From positions 1 to 8,792 of the forward strand of contig JAKSMH010000025.1 in assembly GCA_024400715.1 (NCBI GenBank): 8,792 nt of DNA. The letters are read 5' to 3'. The translations under genes and the position numbers were made by a program. Below the pieces are notes generated by a model, which saw nothing but the letters and a program-made list of their open reading frames with translations, was not told the DNA's origin and did not search any database. The DNA comes from Bacteroidales bacterium. Lineage in GTDB: Bacteria; Bacteroidota; Bacteroidia; Bacteroidales; WCHB1-69. This document shows positions 1-6,203 of the stretch, one piece after another (the stretch's first letter is position 1; the number at the start of each line of letters is the position of its first letter).

Positions 1-1410
1 TGTTTGGGCGATTTGGGCCTCGTCGATGTTCACATATCGAGTGAATAGGCCGCTATAGGGACGCAGAATCAACTTGACGAGCTCGCTGTTTTCGGGATGC
101 TTGTTTTCGTAATTGGTCAGTTGGTCGCCACCGAAGTTCATACTGAGCTGCGAGGTCTTCTTGCCGTCTTCGTTAAGATAGACAATGCCCATCTTTTCCA
201 AGAACTTGATGGAATTATAGACGGCCACCATATTCATCGCGGCGGGTTTCAGCAGTTCGCCCAACTTGAAGGGGTAGGTCATTCCTTCTCCGCTGCCGAG
301 GGCAATGCCGTAATGTTGGCACAGCACTGCATATACTTTTCTAATGGCTTCGATAGGTGGAAAGGTCAATTCAAAATTGCGTTTCAATTCGCGGATGTCG
401 GAGTCGTCATAAAGCATAATCGCCACGGACTCTTTTTCGTCGCGACCCCCACGGCCAGCTTCCTGGAAATAGCCCTCTAAAGTGTCGGGGATGTCAATGT
501 GGATGACAAAGCGCACGTCGGGTTTGTCAATGCCCATGCCAAAGGCATTGGTGGAAACAATGACACGTGTTTTGTCGTGCATCCAGTCGTCCTGCTTTCG
601 GTCGCGGGTGGCACCATCCAAGCCAGCGTGGTAAAAATCGGCGGTAATGCCGTTCCGCTGCAGAAATTCCGCAGTTTCCTGCGTTTTCCTTCGATTGCGA
701 ACATACACGATGCCCGTTCCCTGGTAGCGCTTCATAATACGCAACATCCGGTTGTTTTTATCTTCTTCTTTTACAACATAATACGTTAAATTGTCTCGCT
801 TGAAACTTTTCTGAAAGACATTGTACTTCGGGAAATGAAGCTTGTCCTGAATGTCTTTAACCACTTCCGGAGTTGCCGTGGCGGTAAGGGCTAAAACCGG
901 AACTTCGGGGAAAAAATTCCTGATTTCAGCAATTTCCAGGTAGGGCGGACGAAAGTCGTAGCCCCATTGTGAAATGCAGTGTGCCTCGTCAATGGCAATC
1001 AATCCAACCTTCAAATGAGATAAGGTTGCACGGAAGGAGTCAGTTTTCAGTCGCTCTGGTGAAACATACAGAAACTTATATTCGGGGTCGAAGGCGCAGT
1101 TGTTCAGCACCAATTCGATGTCGTGTTTGGACATCCCGGAATACAAAGCAGCGGCCTTTATCCCGCGTTTTTGGAGGTTGGCCACCTGGTCCTTCATCAA
1201 GGCGATAAGTGGAGAAACTACCATACACAAACCATCCAACGCAAGACCTGGCACTTGAAAACAAATGGATTTTCCGCCTCCGGTGGGTAGGAGGGCCAAC
1301 GTGTCGTCACCATTCATCACAGACAGGATAATGTCTTCCTGTAACGGCCTGAATTGGTCGTAACCCCAATTGTCCTTGAGAATTTTACGAATGGTATCTT
1401 TCTTTTTCAT
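1..1410 (-). CDS. recQ: ATP-dependent DNA helicase RecQ (partial, 3' end outside window)
   Basis: 3'-5' superfamily 2 DNA helicase acting in recombination and repair of stalled forks. Reading the minus strand from ATG at 1410 gives 470 uninterrupted codons to the window edge. Seen in order: motif 0 FRPLQ (20-24), Walker A LPTGGGKS (41-48), motif II DEAH (141-144) followed by the aromatic-rich loop CISQWGYDFRP, motif III ALTATAT (174-180), motif V FGMGIDKPDVR (290-300) and the arginine-finger motif VI QEAGRGGRD (316-324). A winged-helix-like RQC part follows from about 345. The four zinc-binding cysteines of E. coli-type RecQ are not visible after motif VI; only one Cys (364) lies there. Bacteroidota have RecQ paralogues of this zinc-less kind. 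The HRDC end, if present, is outside the window. An in-frame TAA three codons upstream of ATG fixes the start region. It is divergent from the phosphatase gene. Family assignment is secure; which paralogue it is remains unknown. Confidence 0.96.
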   Translation of the reverse strand, partial: MKKKDTIRKILKDNWGYDQFRPLQEDIILSVMNGDDTLALLPTGGGKSICFQVPGLALDGLCMVVSPLIALMKDQVANLQKRGIKAAALYSGMSKHDIELVLNNCAFDPEYKFLYVSPERLKTDSFRATLSHLKVGLIAIDEAHCISQWGYDFRPPYLEIAEIRNFFPEVPVLALTATATPEVVKDIQDKLHFPKYNVFQKSFKRDNLTYYVVKEEDKNNRMLRIMKRYQGTGIVYVRNRRKTQETAEFLQRNGITADFYHAGLDGATRDRKQDDWMHDKTRVIVSTNAFGMGIDKPDVRFVIHIDIPDTLEGYFQEAGRGGRDEKESVAIMLYDDSDIRELKRNFELTFPPIEAIRKVYAVLCQHYGIALGSGEGMTYPFKLGELLKPAAMNMVAVYNSIKFLEKMGIVYLNEDGKKTSQLSMNFGGDQLTNYENKHPENSELVKLILRPYSGLFTRYVNIDEAQIAQT

Positions 1411-1450
1411 AATATCTTATAAAAGCGACACGATAGTCACAACAAGTCTG

Positions 1451-1458
1451 CAAATATA
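1451..1458 (-). promoter_or_regulatory. Candidate Bacteroidetes -7 promoter element for recQ
   Basis: On the minus strand this reads TATATTTG, a full match to the Bacteroidetes -7 consensus TAnnTTTG. It lies about 40 nt upstream of the recQ start codon, which would give a 5' leader of roughly 30-40 nt. I see no good TTTG/TTG -33 element at 19-21 nt upstream, so the assignment rests on the -7 box and its position. Confidence 0.45.
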
Positions 1459-1597
1459 CGATTTTTTGGAATTATGGCTGTTCTTGTATATGACAAGATT
1501 TATAATAAGAGTTCCATTTTGTTTCTCCGTATAATGTTGGCAGATAAGAATTCAAATTATTCTTTATACACTGGCGTAAAATTCCGAAAATTTTATG

Positions 1598-1605
1598 TAA
1601 TTTTG
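1598..1605 (+). promoter_or_regulatory. Candidate Bacteroidetes -7 promoter element for the phosphatase gene
   Basis: TAATTTTG matches TAnnTTTG and sits 53 nt upstream of the ATG at 1659. The -33 region has no clear TTTG. The leader between it and the start codon is A/T-rich and lacks a Shine-Dalgarno sequence, as is usual for Bacteroidota. Confidence 0.4.
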
Positions 1606-1658
1606 CAGACTGATTATTCTATTTAATCATTTACCAAATTAAAATTAGATTAAAAATA

Positions 1659-2810
1659 ATGACAAAAATGGAAAACCGAAAACTATGGCGTAAAGATTCT
1701 GTAATCGTAATATTACTTTTGTTGACAATGCTTACCTGTTTCGTCAATTGTCGTGGTAAAAATAATTCGTCCGAATCGTCATTGGTTGCCACCGTTTTGA
1801 AAATCGATGATTTCGGAGGAGCTGTTCTGAATCTTTCTCCTGACGATATGGCAAATGCAGGTTTTGATTTTGGTGATGTTCTTCAGGTCGAATTTAATGA
1901 TACGGTTGTTTGTGTGCCTTATTTCGATGGATATTACGCCAAAACGGGTGATTTGCAATTAACGTCTTATCAAAGTACAGAAGATATAGAGTTTACTTCG
2001 CAAAGTTGTGGACTTTCTCCTGATTTGAAAGTTGGTGTTGGTACGGAAGTGTGTATAACAATGCATCAAAAAGCAGGTGCCATTGCTTTGCAAGATGCCA
2101 TGAGTATGCGTTATTCTGATGATATTGCAGATTATGGAAATGATACGGTGAAGTTTGCCAATGTTCGAGTTGTGCAATTGGGAAGAATGGCGTCCAATAG
2201 ATTGTATCGCTCGGCTTCGCCTTTTGATAATTCTCATAACCGTGCGGCATACGTTTCCGCATATATGCAAAATCTTGGTGTGGCTTGTGTGCTTGATTTG
2301 GCTGACAATGAAGACAAGGTGCAGTCTCTTTTGCCTGAATTGCCTGCTTATTCTAACCAATTGGTGGAAGAGGGAAAAGTGGTTTTCTGTAAGTTGAATG
2401 CTAATTATAGGTCTGATGAAACGAATGTGAAAATGTTAAGAGGGTTTATGAGTATGGTTGAAAAGCCGGGCCCATACCTGATACATTGCTTGGAAGGAAA
2501 GGATAGAACGGGTTATGCCTGTGCTATTTTGGAAGCTCTCTGTGGAGCTACTTATGATGAAATTGTCAATGACTATTTGATTACGTATGATAACTATTTC
2601 GGAATTAATCCGCAAAATAAACCTGACGTTTGTAAACTTATATTGGCCCTTCGACTTAATGACGCCTTGATGTTTTTCTGTGGCGTACAGGATGCCGCTT
2701 CGTTGCGTACTATTGATTTAGAAACGGCAATCCGTCAGTTTATGCGTAAAAATGGCTTGACTGATGCGGAAATCGATTGTTTGCAGAATGCTTTGTGCGA
2801 GAGTAGATAG
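1659..2810 (+). CDS. Exported protein-tyrosine phosphatase (CX5R family) with extra N-terminal domain
   Basis: Predicted cysteine-dependent phosphatase of the tyrosine/dual-specificity superfamily. The P-loop is HCLEGKDRTG at residues 276-285, with nucleophile Cys277 and phosphate-binding Arg283. Upstream, LYRSASP (182-188) and VLDLADNEDK (211-220) resemble conserved segments of the Y_phosphatase3-type family. The N-terminus (KLWRKDS then VIVILLLLTMLTCFVNC) is a signal peptide or lipoprotein signal. Cys31 after FVN is a possible but non-canonical lipobox (-1 is Asn), so membrane anchoring is uncertain. Residues about 43-145, with IDDFGGAVLNLS at 49-60, form a separate beta-rich domain. It resembles the C-terminal domain of SAM hydroxide adenosyltransferase/chlorinase (DUF62-type) proteins; this is inference from pattern only. 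ATG at 1659 was chosen; ATG at 1668 is an alternative. The physiological substrate is unknown and could be a phosphoprotein or another phosphoester in the periplasm. The gene stands alone, divergent from recQ and convergent with the thiamine operon. Confidence 0.85.
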   Translation: MTKMENRKLWRKDSVIVILLLLTMLTCFVNCRGKNNSSESSLVATVLKIDDFGGAVLNLSPDDMANAGFDFGDVLQVEFNDTVVCVPYFDGYYAKTGDLQLTSYQSTEDIEFTSQSCGLSPDLKVGVGTEVCITMHQKAGAIALQDAMSMRYSDDIADYGNDTVKFANVRVVQLGRMASNRLYRSASPFDNSHNRAAYVSAYMQNLGVACVLDLADNEDKVQSLLPELPAYSNQLVEEGKVVFCKLNANYRSDETNVKMLRGFMSMVEKPGPYLIHCLEGKDRTGYACAILEALCGATYDEIVNDYLITYDNYFGINPQNKPDVCKLILALRLNDALMFFCGVQDAASLRTIDLETAIRQFMRKNGLTDAEIDCLQNALCESR

Positions 2811-2813
2811 TCG

Positions 2814-3446
2814 CTACAAACTTTCCATATCCGATTGTCGGCTGTGGCGAATGTGAATTTTGTCCATTTCCCGTTTCCAACGGAAATATCCCATCACCGA
2901 AACGATGGTATAGACGACAAACAATCCCGCCATTGGGTAAAGTCCTTTCAAAACGTAAAGAATGCAGGAAACGAAGTTGACCACTACCCATAGCCACCAA
3001 TGTTCAATTTTCTTTTTGGCCAGCATATACATCGCGACAATGCTGACCGCCGTGGTAAAGGCGTCGCCAACGGGGACGGGACTGTCGGTAAACCAGCTTA
3101 AAAGGAACCATAAACCTGCCCAGCAAATTATGGCGATAAGGGTTAAAAATCCGAATTTCCGTAAAGAGATATGCGAGATGGGTAAGGTGTTGCTGATTTC
3201 GTCGGAATGGTCAACATTTTTTTGTCGGTGTCGGTGCCAGTGGATTAATCCATAGACGTTGGCGATGAGATAATAGGCGTAGATGCCGGCGTCGGCGTAG
3301 AACTTGGCCTGAAAGAAAATGCCAATGTAAAACAGCGACATCACGATGCCGACCGTCCAAAGCCAGAATGAGGCCTTGTATTCCAAATACAGGTAGATTA
3401 TGCCGATAACGACTCCTATGATTTCGATGATGAGGGCAAGTTCCAT
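2814..3446 (-). CDS. pnuT: PnuC-family permease, probable thiamine transporter (PnuT type)
   Basis: A 210-residue polytopic inner-membrane protein of the PnuC family, whose members carry nicotinamide riboside or, in the PnuT branch, thiamine by facilitated diffusion followed by intracellular phosphorylation. Seven hydrophobic segments can be seen at roughly 4-22, 28-46, 52-70, 98-119, 125-143, 150-167 and 170-188. The Trp/Tyr-rich stretches WLWTVGIVMSLFY (28-40) and HWWLWVVVNF (149-158) are typical of the family. The gene starts 6 nt after the stop of the TonB-dependent receptor and so is the second gene of the TPP-riboswitch operon. That context favours thiamine over nicotinamide riboside. 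In Bacteroides a thiamine pyrophosphokinase gene often follows; here none does, because the next gene is convergent and its stop is only 3 nt away. Family membership is near certain; thiamine specificity is inferred from the riboswitch. Confidence 0.9.
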   Translation of the reverse strand: MELALIIEIIGVVIGIIYLYLEYKASFWLWTVGIVMSLFYIGIFFQAKFYADAGIYAYYLIANVYGLIHWHRHRQKNVDHSDEISNTLPISHISLRKFGFLTLIAIICWAGLWFLLSWFTDSPVPVGDAFTTAVSIVAMYMLAKKKIEHWWLWVVVNFVSCILYVLKGLYPMAGLFVVYTIVSVMGYFRWKREMDKIHIRHSRQSDMESL

Positions 3447-3452
3447 AATGAT

Positions 3453-5834
3453 TTAGTTCAATGTTTTATTGTTAAAGCCGAATTTCAGCCGCACGCCGCC
3501 CATAAAGTTGATGGTGGCTTGAGGAAAGTAACCATCCTGGCAATATTCACTTCCGTTGAGATAGTAGCGGTAAATCCAGGCGTTACTTTCATATTTGGCA
3601 TTGAAAAGATTGTTGATTCTGAAGAAAAATTCAATGTCTGAAACGGTTTTGGTATGTAAGCAGTAGCTGAAATTCAAATTGCTGACGCAGTAGGGTTTGA
3701 GCGAGTAGTCCTTGTTGCTGCTGTTGTCGATGAATTGGCGGCTGACGAACTGGGTGGCCAAGCTGATGTTGAAATTGGCCACGGGCGTGAAGACAAATTC
3801 GTTGGAGGCCACGATGTTGGGGGAGAAGGAAATATCGGTTTGTCCCAGGTGGTTCATTCGCTGAGTGCCGTTGTCCCAGTCATCGATATATTCGGTATAG
3901 TCCAATATTTTATTGATGCTGAAGGTGCCTTTGATATTCCATAAGAAGAATTTTACGGGGCGATAAGTCGAAATCAGCTCTATGCCGGTGCGGTAGCTTT
4001 TATCTACATTGGTCATAATGGCAGCCCCCACGCTGTTGATTTCGCCTGTCAACACAAGTTGCTTGTCGTAATACATAAAATAGAAATTGGCGTTGAAAGC
4101 ATATTTTTGATATTGAAGGCGGTAGCCGATTTCCAAGTCGTAAAGTGTTTCGGGAACGGGTTTGCGCTGGGTCGGGGCTTCGATGATGTCGGAGCGGGTG
4201 GGTTCGCGTTGCGACCTTGCCAACGAGGCATATAAGCTGTGGTGCTTTTCTGCGTCAACGTCAACGCTGAAGCCGATTTTGGGATTGAAGAAGTGCCAGA
4301 GGTAATGTTGGTTGATGGCCAAGCGGTTCTCGGCCGTGCCGCCAATGCGGTAATCTATCAAGCGGTATTGTAGGTCGATGTAGGTGTACCAACGGTCGTG
4401 GCTGTAATCTACGGTGCCGTAAAGGTTGAATTGTGTTTTTTTGCCCGTGCCGTCGTACCAGTGGTAATGTTCTGGAGCCCTGGCGTACTGCGCCCATTCA
4501 ATGGTGCCGTAATGTTTCCCATCATAATGGTTTACGCATCCGCCGACCGACCACGACAGCTGATGTCCGTTGTCTTTTTCTTGAGCTTCGGGGACGTTAA
4601 GTTTTAAACTTTGCTTGACGGCGAAGGTCAAACCATAAAAGTAGTTGTTCATGCATTTCCGCGTGATGAAATCGCCGTGGGAAAGGGTGTCGTTGGCCAA
4701 AATTGGATTTTCCAGACCAAAATAGTCGTAAGGGTATAATTCCTTATATTCTTCATAGTAGCCGTTGCCTGGGGTGAAATGCAGTCCCGCATTGACCTTG
4801 ATGGCATTGTTTTCGTTGATGTTTTTGCTGAAATCGTAGAAAAGTTGGCTGTGAACTTGTTGATAGTTGTCGCTTTCGTTAGGATAATGATGGATTTTCC
4901 TATCCGTATCGTGATATTCGCCACAACTGTTGTATCTTCGATTGGTTTTGAGCGAGTCGGAGGGCACGCCATTCCAAGCCAAGCCGGTTTTTTCGTTCCC
5001 ATAGATGATGTTGAGTTTGATTTTGCCGTAGTTTTTGTTCTTTTTCTTATTTTTTAGATAGAAATCTGAAGAAAAAAACAGATTGTGCATTTTGGCGGAA
5101 GCGTAGTCAACATAGCCGTTGCTCATCAGGTTGGAGTAGGAGAGGGTAGCGGCGAAGCAGTCTCCGATGCGGCCCGTTCCGAAGGTGAGCACGTTGCGGA
5201 AAGTGTAGAAGGAGCCGGCGGAGCTGCTGATTTCAAAAAAGCGCTGGTCGCTATTGTCCAACGTGGCGAAGTCCATAGTGGCACCGAAAGCTGCCGAGCC
5301 GTTGTTGGAAGTTCCCACGCCGCGTTGAACGGTCAGCTGCTGCACTTTGGAACCGAGGTCAGGAAGGTTGACAAACCATGAACCTTGCGATTCGGCGTCA
5401 TTGAGGGCAATGCCGTTGATAGTGACATTGATACGGGTTTGGTCTATGCCGCGGATGCGCATATAGGTGTAGCCGAGGCCCGTGCCGGCATCGGAAGTGG
5501 TTACCATAGAAGGTATCAACTCCAGAAGATTGTTGATGCTGCCGTTCCCGGTATGGCGGTCAATGTCTTCTTTGCTGATGTTGGTACCCGAGAACTGCGT
5601 TTCGCCGCTGGGCTTGTGCCAACTGATGCCGAAGTCGGGCAGTTGGATGGGGTGGAGCGAGTCGGGAAGGTCTTGTGCGGAGGAAGAAGTACTGAAGAGA
5701 ATAAACAAAAACAGAAAGCCGCAAGTCAGTTTGATGGCTGATGGTTGATAATTGGTGGCTGACTTTCGTTGTCTGTGGATTTGTGGAGAATTTCCACGTC
5801 CCTTTAATTTTCTTTTGCCTTTAAAATAAATCAT
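3453..5834 (-). CDS. TonB-dependent outer-membrane receptor, probable thiamine transporter (OMPthi-like)
   Basis: A 793-residue TonB-dependent receptor that probably imports thiamine or its esters across the outer membrane, powered by TonB-ExbBD. The export signal is unusual: about 36 residues rich in Lys/Arg precede the hydrophobic core (LTCGFLFLFILFSTSSSAQ), with likely cleavage after Ala53. No other Met lies before about residue 110, so ATG at 5834 is kept. GGAG sits only 2 nt upstream and is too close to be a good ribosome site. The plug domain spans about 78-195, with MRIRGIDQTRINVTINGIAL (125-144) and VQQLTVQRGVGTSNNGSAAF (164-183). The remainder is a beta-barrel with many aromatic alternating strands, ending GGVRLKFGF plus a six-residue tail. 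No N-terminal carboxypeptidase-regulatory-like (SusC type) domain is present, so it is not a SusC-type glycan receptor. The TPP riboswitch upstream and the PnuC-family gene downstream give the substrate; the protein sequence alone would not. Confidence 0.93.
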   Translation of the reverse strand: MIYFKGKRKLKGRGNSPQIHRQRKSATNYQPSAIKLTCGFLFLFILFSTSSSAQDLPDSLHPIQLPDFGISWHKPSGETQFSGTNISKEDIDRHTGNGSINNLLELIPSMVTTSDAGTGLGYTYMRIRGIDQTRINVTINGIALNDAESQGSWFVNLPDLGSKVQQLTVQRGVGTSNNGSAAFGATMDFATLDNSDQRFFEISSSAGSFYTFRNVLTFGTGRIGDCFAATLSYSNLMSNGYVDYASAKMHNLFFSSDFYLKNKKKNKNYGKIKLNIIYGNEKTGLAWNGVPSDSLKTNRRYNSCGEYHDTDRKIHHYPNESDNYQQVHSQLFYDFSKNINENNAIKVNAGLHFTPGNGYYEEYKELYPYDYFGLENPILANDTLSHGDFITRKCMNNYFYGLTFAVKQSLKLNVPEAQEKDNGHQLSWSVGGCVNHYDGKHYGTIEWAQYARAPEHYHWYDGTGKKTQFNLYGTVDYSHDRWYTYIDLQYRLIDYRIGGTAENRLAINQHYLWHFFNPKIGFSVDVDAEKHHSLYASLARSQREPTRSDIIEAPTQRKPVPETLYDLEIGYRLQYQKYAFNANFYFMYYDKQLVLTGEINSVGAAIMTNVDKSYRTGIELISTYRPVKFFLWNIKGTFSINKILDYTEYIDDWDNGTQRMNHLGQTDISFSPNIVASNEFVFTPVANFNISLATQFVSRQFIDNSSNKDYSLKPYCVSNLNFSYCLHTKTVSDIEFFFRINNLFNAKYESNAWIYRYYLNGSEYCQDGYFPQATINFMGGVRLKFGFNNKTLN

Positions 5835-5842
5835 TTCTCCAA

Positions 5843-5889
5843 CGTTTTAGTAATACAAAACGAAAGAGGGTGTGAAAAATGGATTACTA
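5843..5889 (-). promoter_or_regulatory. Possible expression platform of the TPP riboswitch
   Basis: Read on the minus strand, the leader between aptamer and start codon can form two exclusive pairings. TAGTAAT (5883-5889), directly beyond the aptamer's 3' side, is perfectly complementary over 7 bp to ATTACTA (5848-5854). Alternatively CGTTTT (5857-5862) pairs over 6 bp with AAAACG (5843-5848), putting most of ATTACTA in an 8-nt loop. Neither stem is followed by a U-run, so intrinsic termination is unlikely. Control of translation start or Rho access is a better guess. Stems are A/T-rich and may be chance. Confidence 0.35.
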
Positions 5890-5968
5890 CAATTTATCCC
5901 TACGCCGGCATTATCCGTATCAGGTTCATTGGGTATGATCTCAGCTGTTAAGCACCCCTTTCAAAATT
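5890..5968 (-). ncRNA. TPP riboswitch (THI-box aptamer)
   Basis: On the minus strand the conserved THI-box elements occur in the right order: GGGGTGC (5952-5958), then GCTGAGATCATACCC (pyrimidine-sensing arm), then GAACCTGAT, GGATAATGCC and GCGTAGGGA. These match the TPP aptamer consensus closely, including the CUGAGA and GGAUAAUGCC cores that bind the pyrimidine and pyrophosphate ends of thiamine diphosphate. The P3 arm is short, and P1 appears weak and A/T-rich (AATTT at 5964-5968 with AAATT at 5891-5895). The aptamer lies about 55 nt upstream of the TonB-dependent receptor start. It should repress the receptor-permease operon when TPP is abundant. Outer boundaries are approximate. Confidence 0.96.
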
Positions 5969-5973
5969 CGCTG

Positions 5974-5981
5974 CAAAGATA
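5974..5981 (-). promoter_or_regulatory. Candidate -7 element for the riboswitch operon (proximal)
   Basis: TATCTTTG on the minus strand matches TAnnTTTG. Transcription would begin around 5965-5969, at the very 5' edge of the TPP aptamer. The -33 region is only a T-run without a clear TTTG. Confidence 0.45.
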
Positions 5982-6046
5982 CTGAAAATTTTTCTATTTT
6001 TTGAAAAAATTCTATTTTGAATTTCGTTTTTTCCGTTTTTAAGTTG

Positions 6047-6054
6047 TATTTTTG
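6047..6054 (+). promoter_or_regulatory. Candidate -7 promoter element for the R-M module
   Basis: TATTTTTG fits TAnnTTTG, with a TTTCG about 20 nt upstream (6022-6026) as an imperfect -33 element. It would start a transcript near 6061, giving the methyltransferase a leader of about 140 nt that contains both inverted repeats. Confidence 0.4.
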
Positions 6055-6085
6055 CAGTCTTGATTTTAGTTTTTATGAACCAATG

Positions 6086-6115
6086 CAAAGATAGATAAAA
6101 GTTGCACGAAAACAA
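6086..6115 (-). promoter_or_regulatory. Candidate full Bacteroidetes promoter for the thiamine operon (distal)
   Basis: On the minus strand TTG, a 19-nt spacer and TATCTTTG (6086-6093) fit the -33/-7 pattern of the Bacteroidetes housekeeping sigma factor better than the proximal box does. A transcript from here would run about 110 nt before reaching the aptamer. It overlaps the leader of the divergently transcribed methyltransferase. Confidence 0.4.
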
Positions 6116-6124
6116 CCTGTTGTT
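6111..6124. repeat. Short inverted repeat AACAAC-CT-GTTGTT
   Basis: A perfect 6-bp palindrome with a 2-bp centre, lying in the divergent promoter region at the edge of the distal minus-strand promoter candidate. It could be an operator for a dimeric regulator, but no regulator gene is seen nearby and such short repeats arise by chance in A/T-rich DNA. Confidence 0.3.
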
Positions 6125-6143
6125 AATATGTTAAAAAACAAAG

Positions 6144-6160
6144 GTTTGCTATTTACAAAC
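6144..6160. repeat. Short inverted repeat GTTTG-N7-CAAAC
   Basis: Five-base arms with a 7-nt spacer, located 44-60 nt upstream of the methyltransferase start codon. It could be an operator, for example for methyltransferase autoregulation, or a weak leader hairpin. Evidence is the symmetry and position only. Confidence 0.25.
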
Positions 6161-6203
6161 AACAAAATCGTAGATTGATTTGCGGAAATGAGGTAATATA
6201 GTA

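Larger units (their letters stand above)
5835..6203. other. Divergent intergenic region between thiamine operon and R-M module
   Basis: This 369-nt stretch has no convincing coding sequence. It holds the TPP riboswitch and its leader on the minus side, two minus-strand and one plus-strand Bacteroidetes-type promoter candidates, and two short inverted repeats near the methyltransferase. It is very A/T-rich between about 5980 and 6180 compared with the genes on the left. Confidence 0.8.

Noticed and set aside
499..789. Plus-strand open frames inside recQ
   Set aside because: They lie opposite a helicase frame that carries all expected motifs in order; their products show no domain-like pattern.
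1482..1498. Hairpin TCTTGT-ATATG-ACAAGA in the recQ/phosphatase spacer
   Set aside because: Weak A/T-rich 6-bp stem without a following T-run and with no gene ending nearby, so not a terminator; no reason to call it an operator.
2814..3446. Annotation of the permease as a nicotinamide riboside transporter PnuC
   Set aside because: The TPP riboswitch and the adjoining receptor favour thiamine; no NadR-type kinase or nicotinamide gene is nearby.
4649..5741. Several 90-120 residue open frames within the TonB-dependent receptor gene on both strands
   Set aside because: Low-complexity shadow translations of a well-supported 793-residue gene.
6188..6196. ATG-AGG-TAA minimal upstream reading frame just before the methyltransferase
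   Set aside because: A two-codon frame is expected by chance, and the AGG is as well explained as a weak ribosome site.
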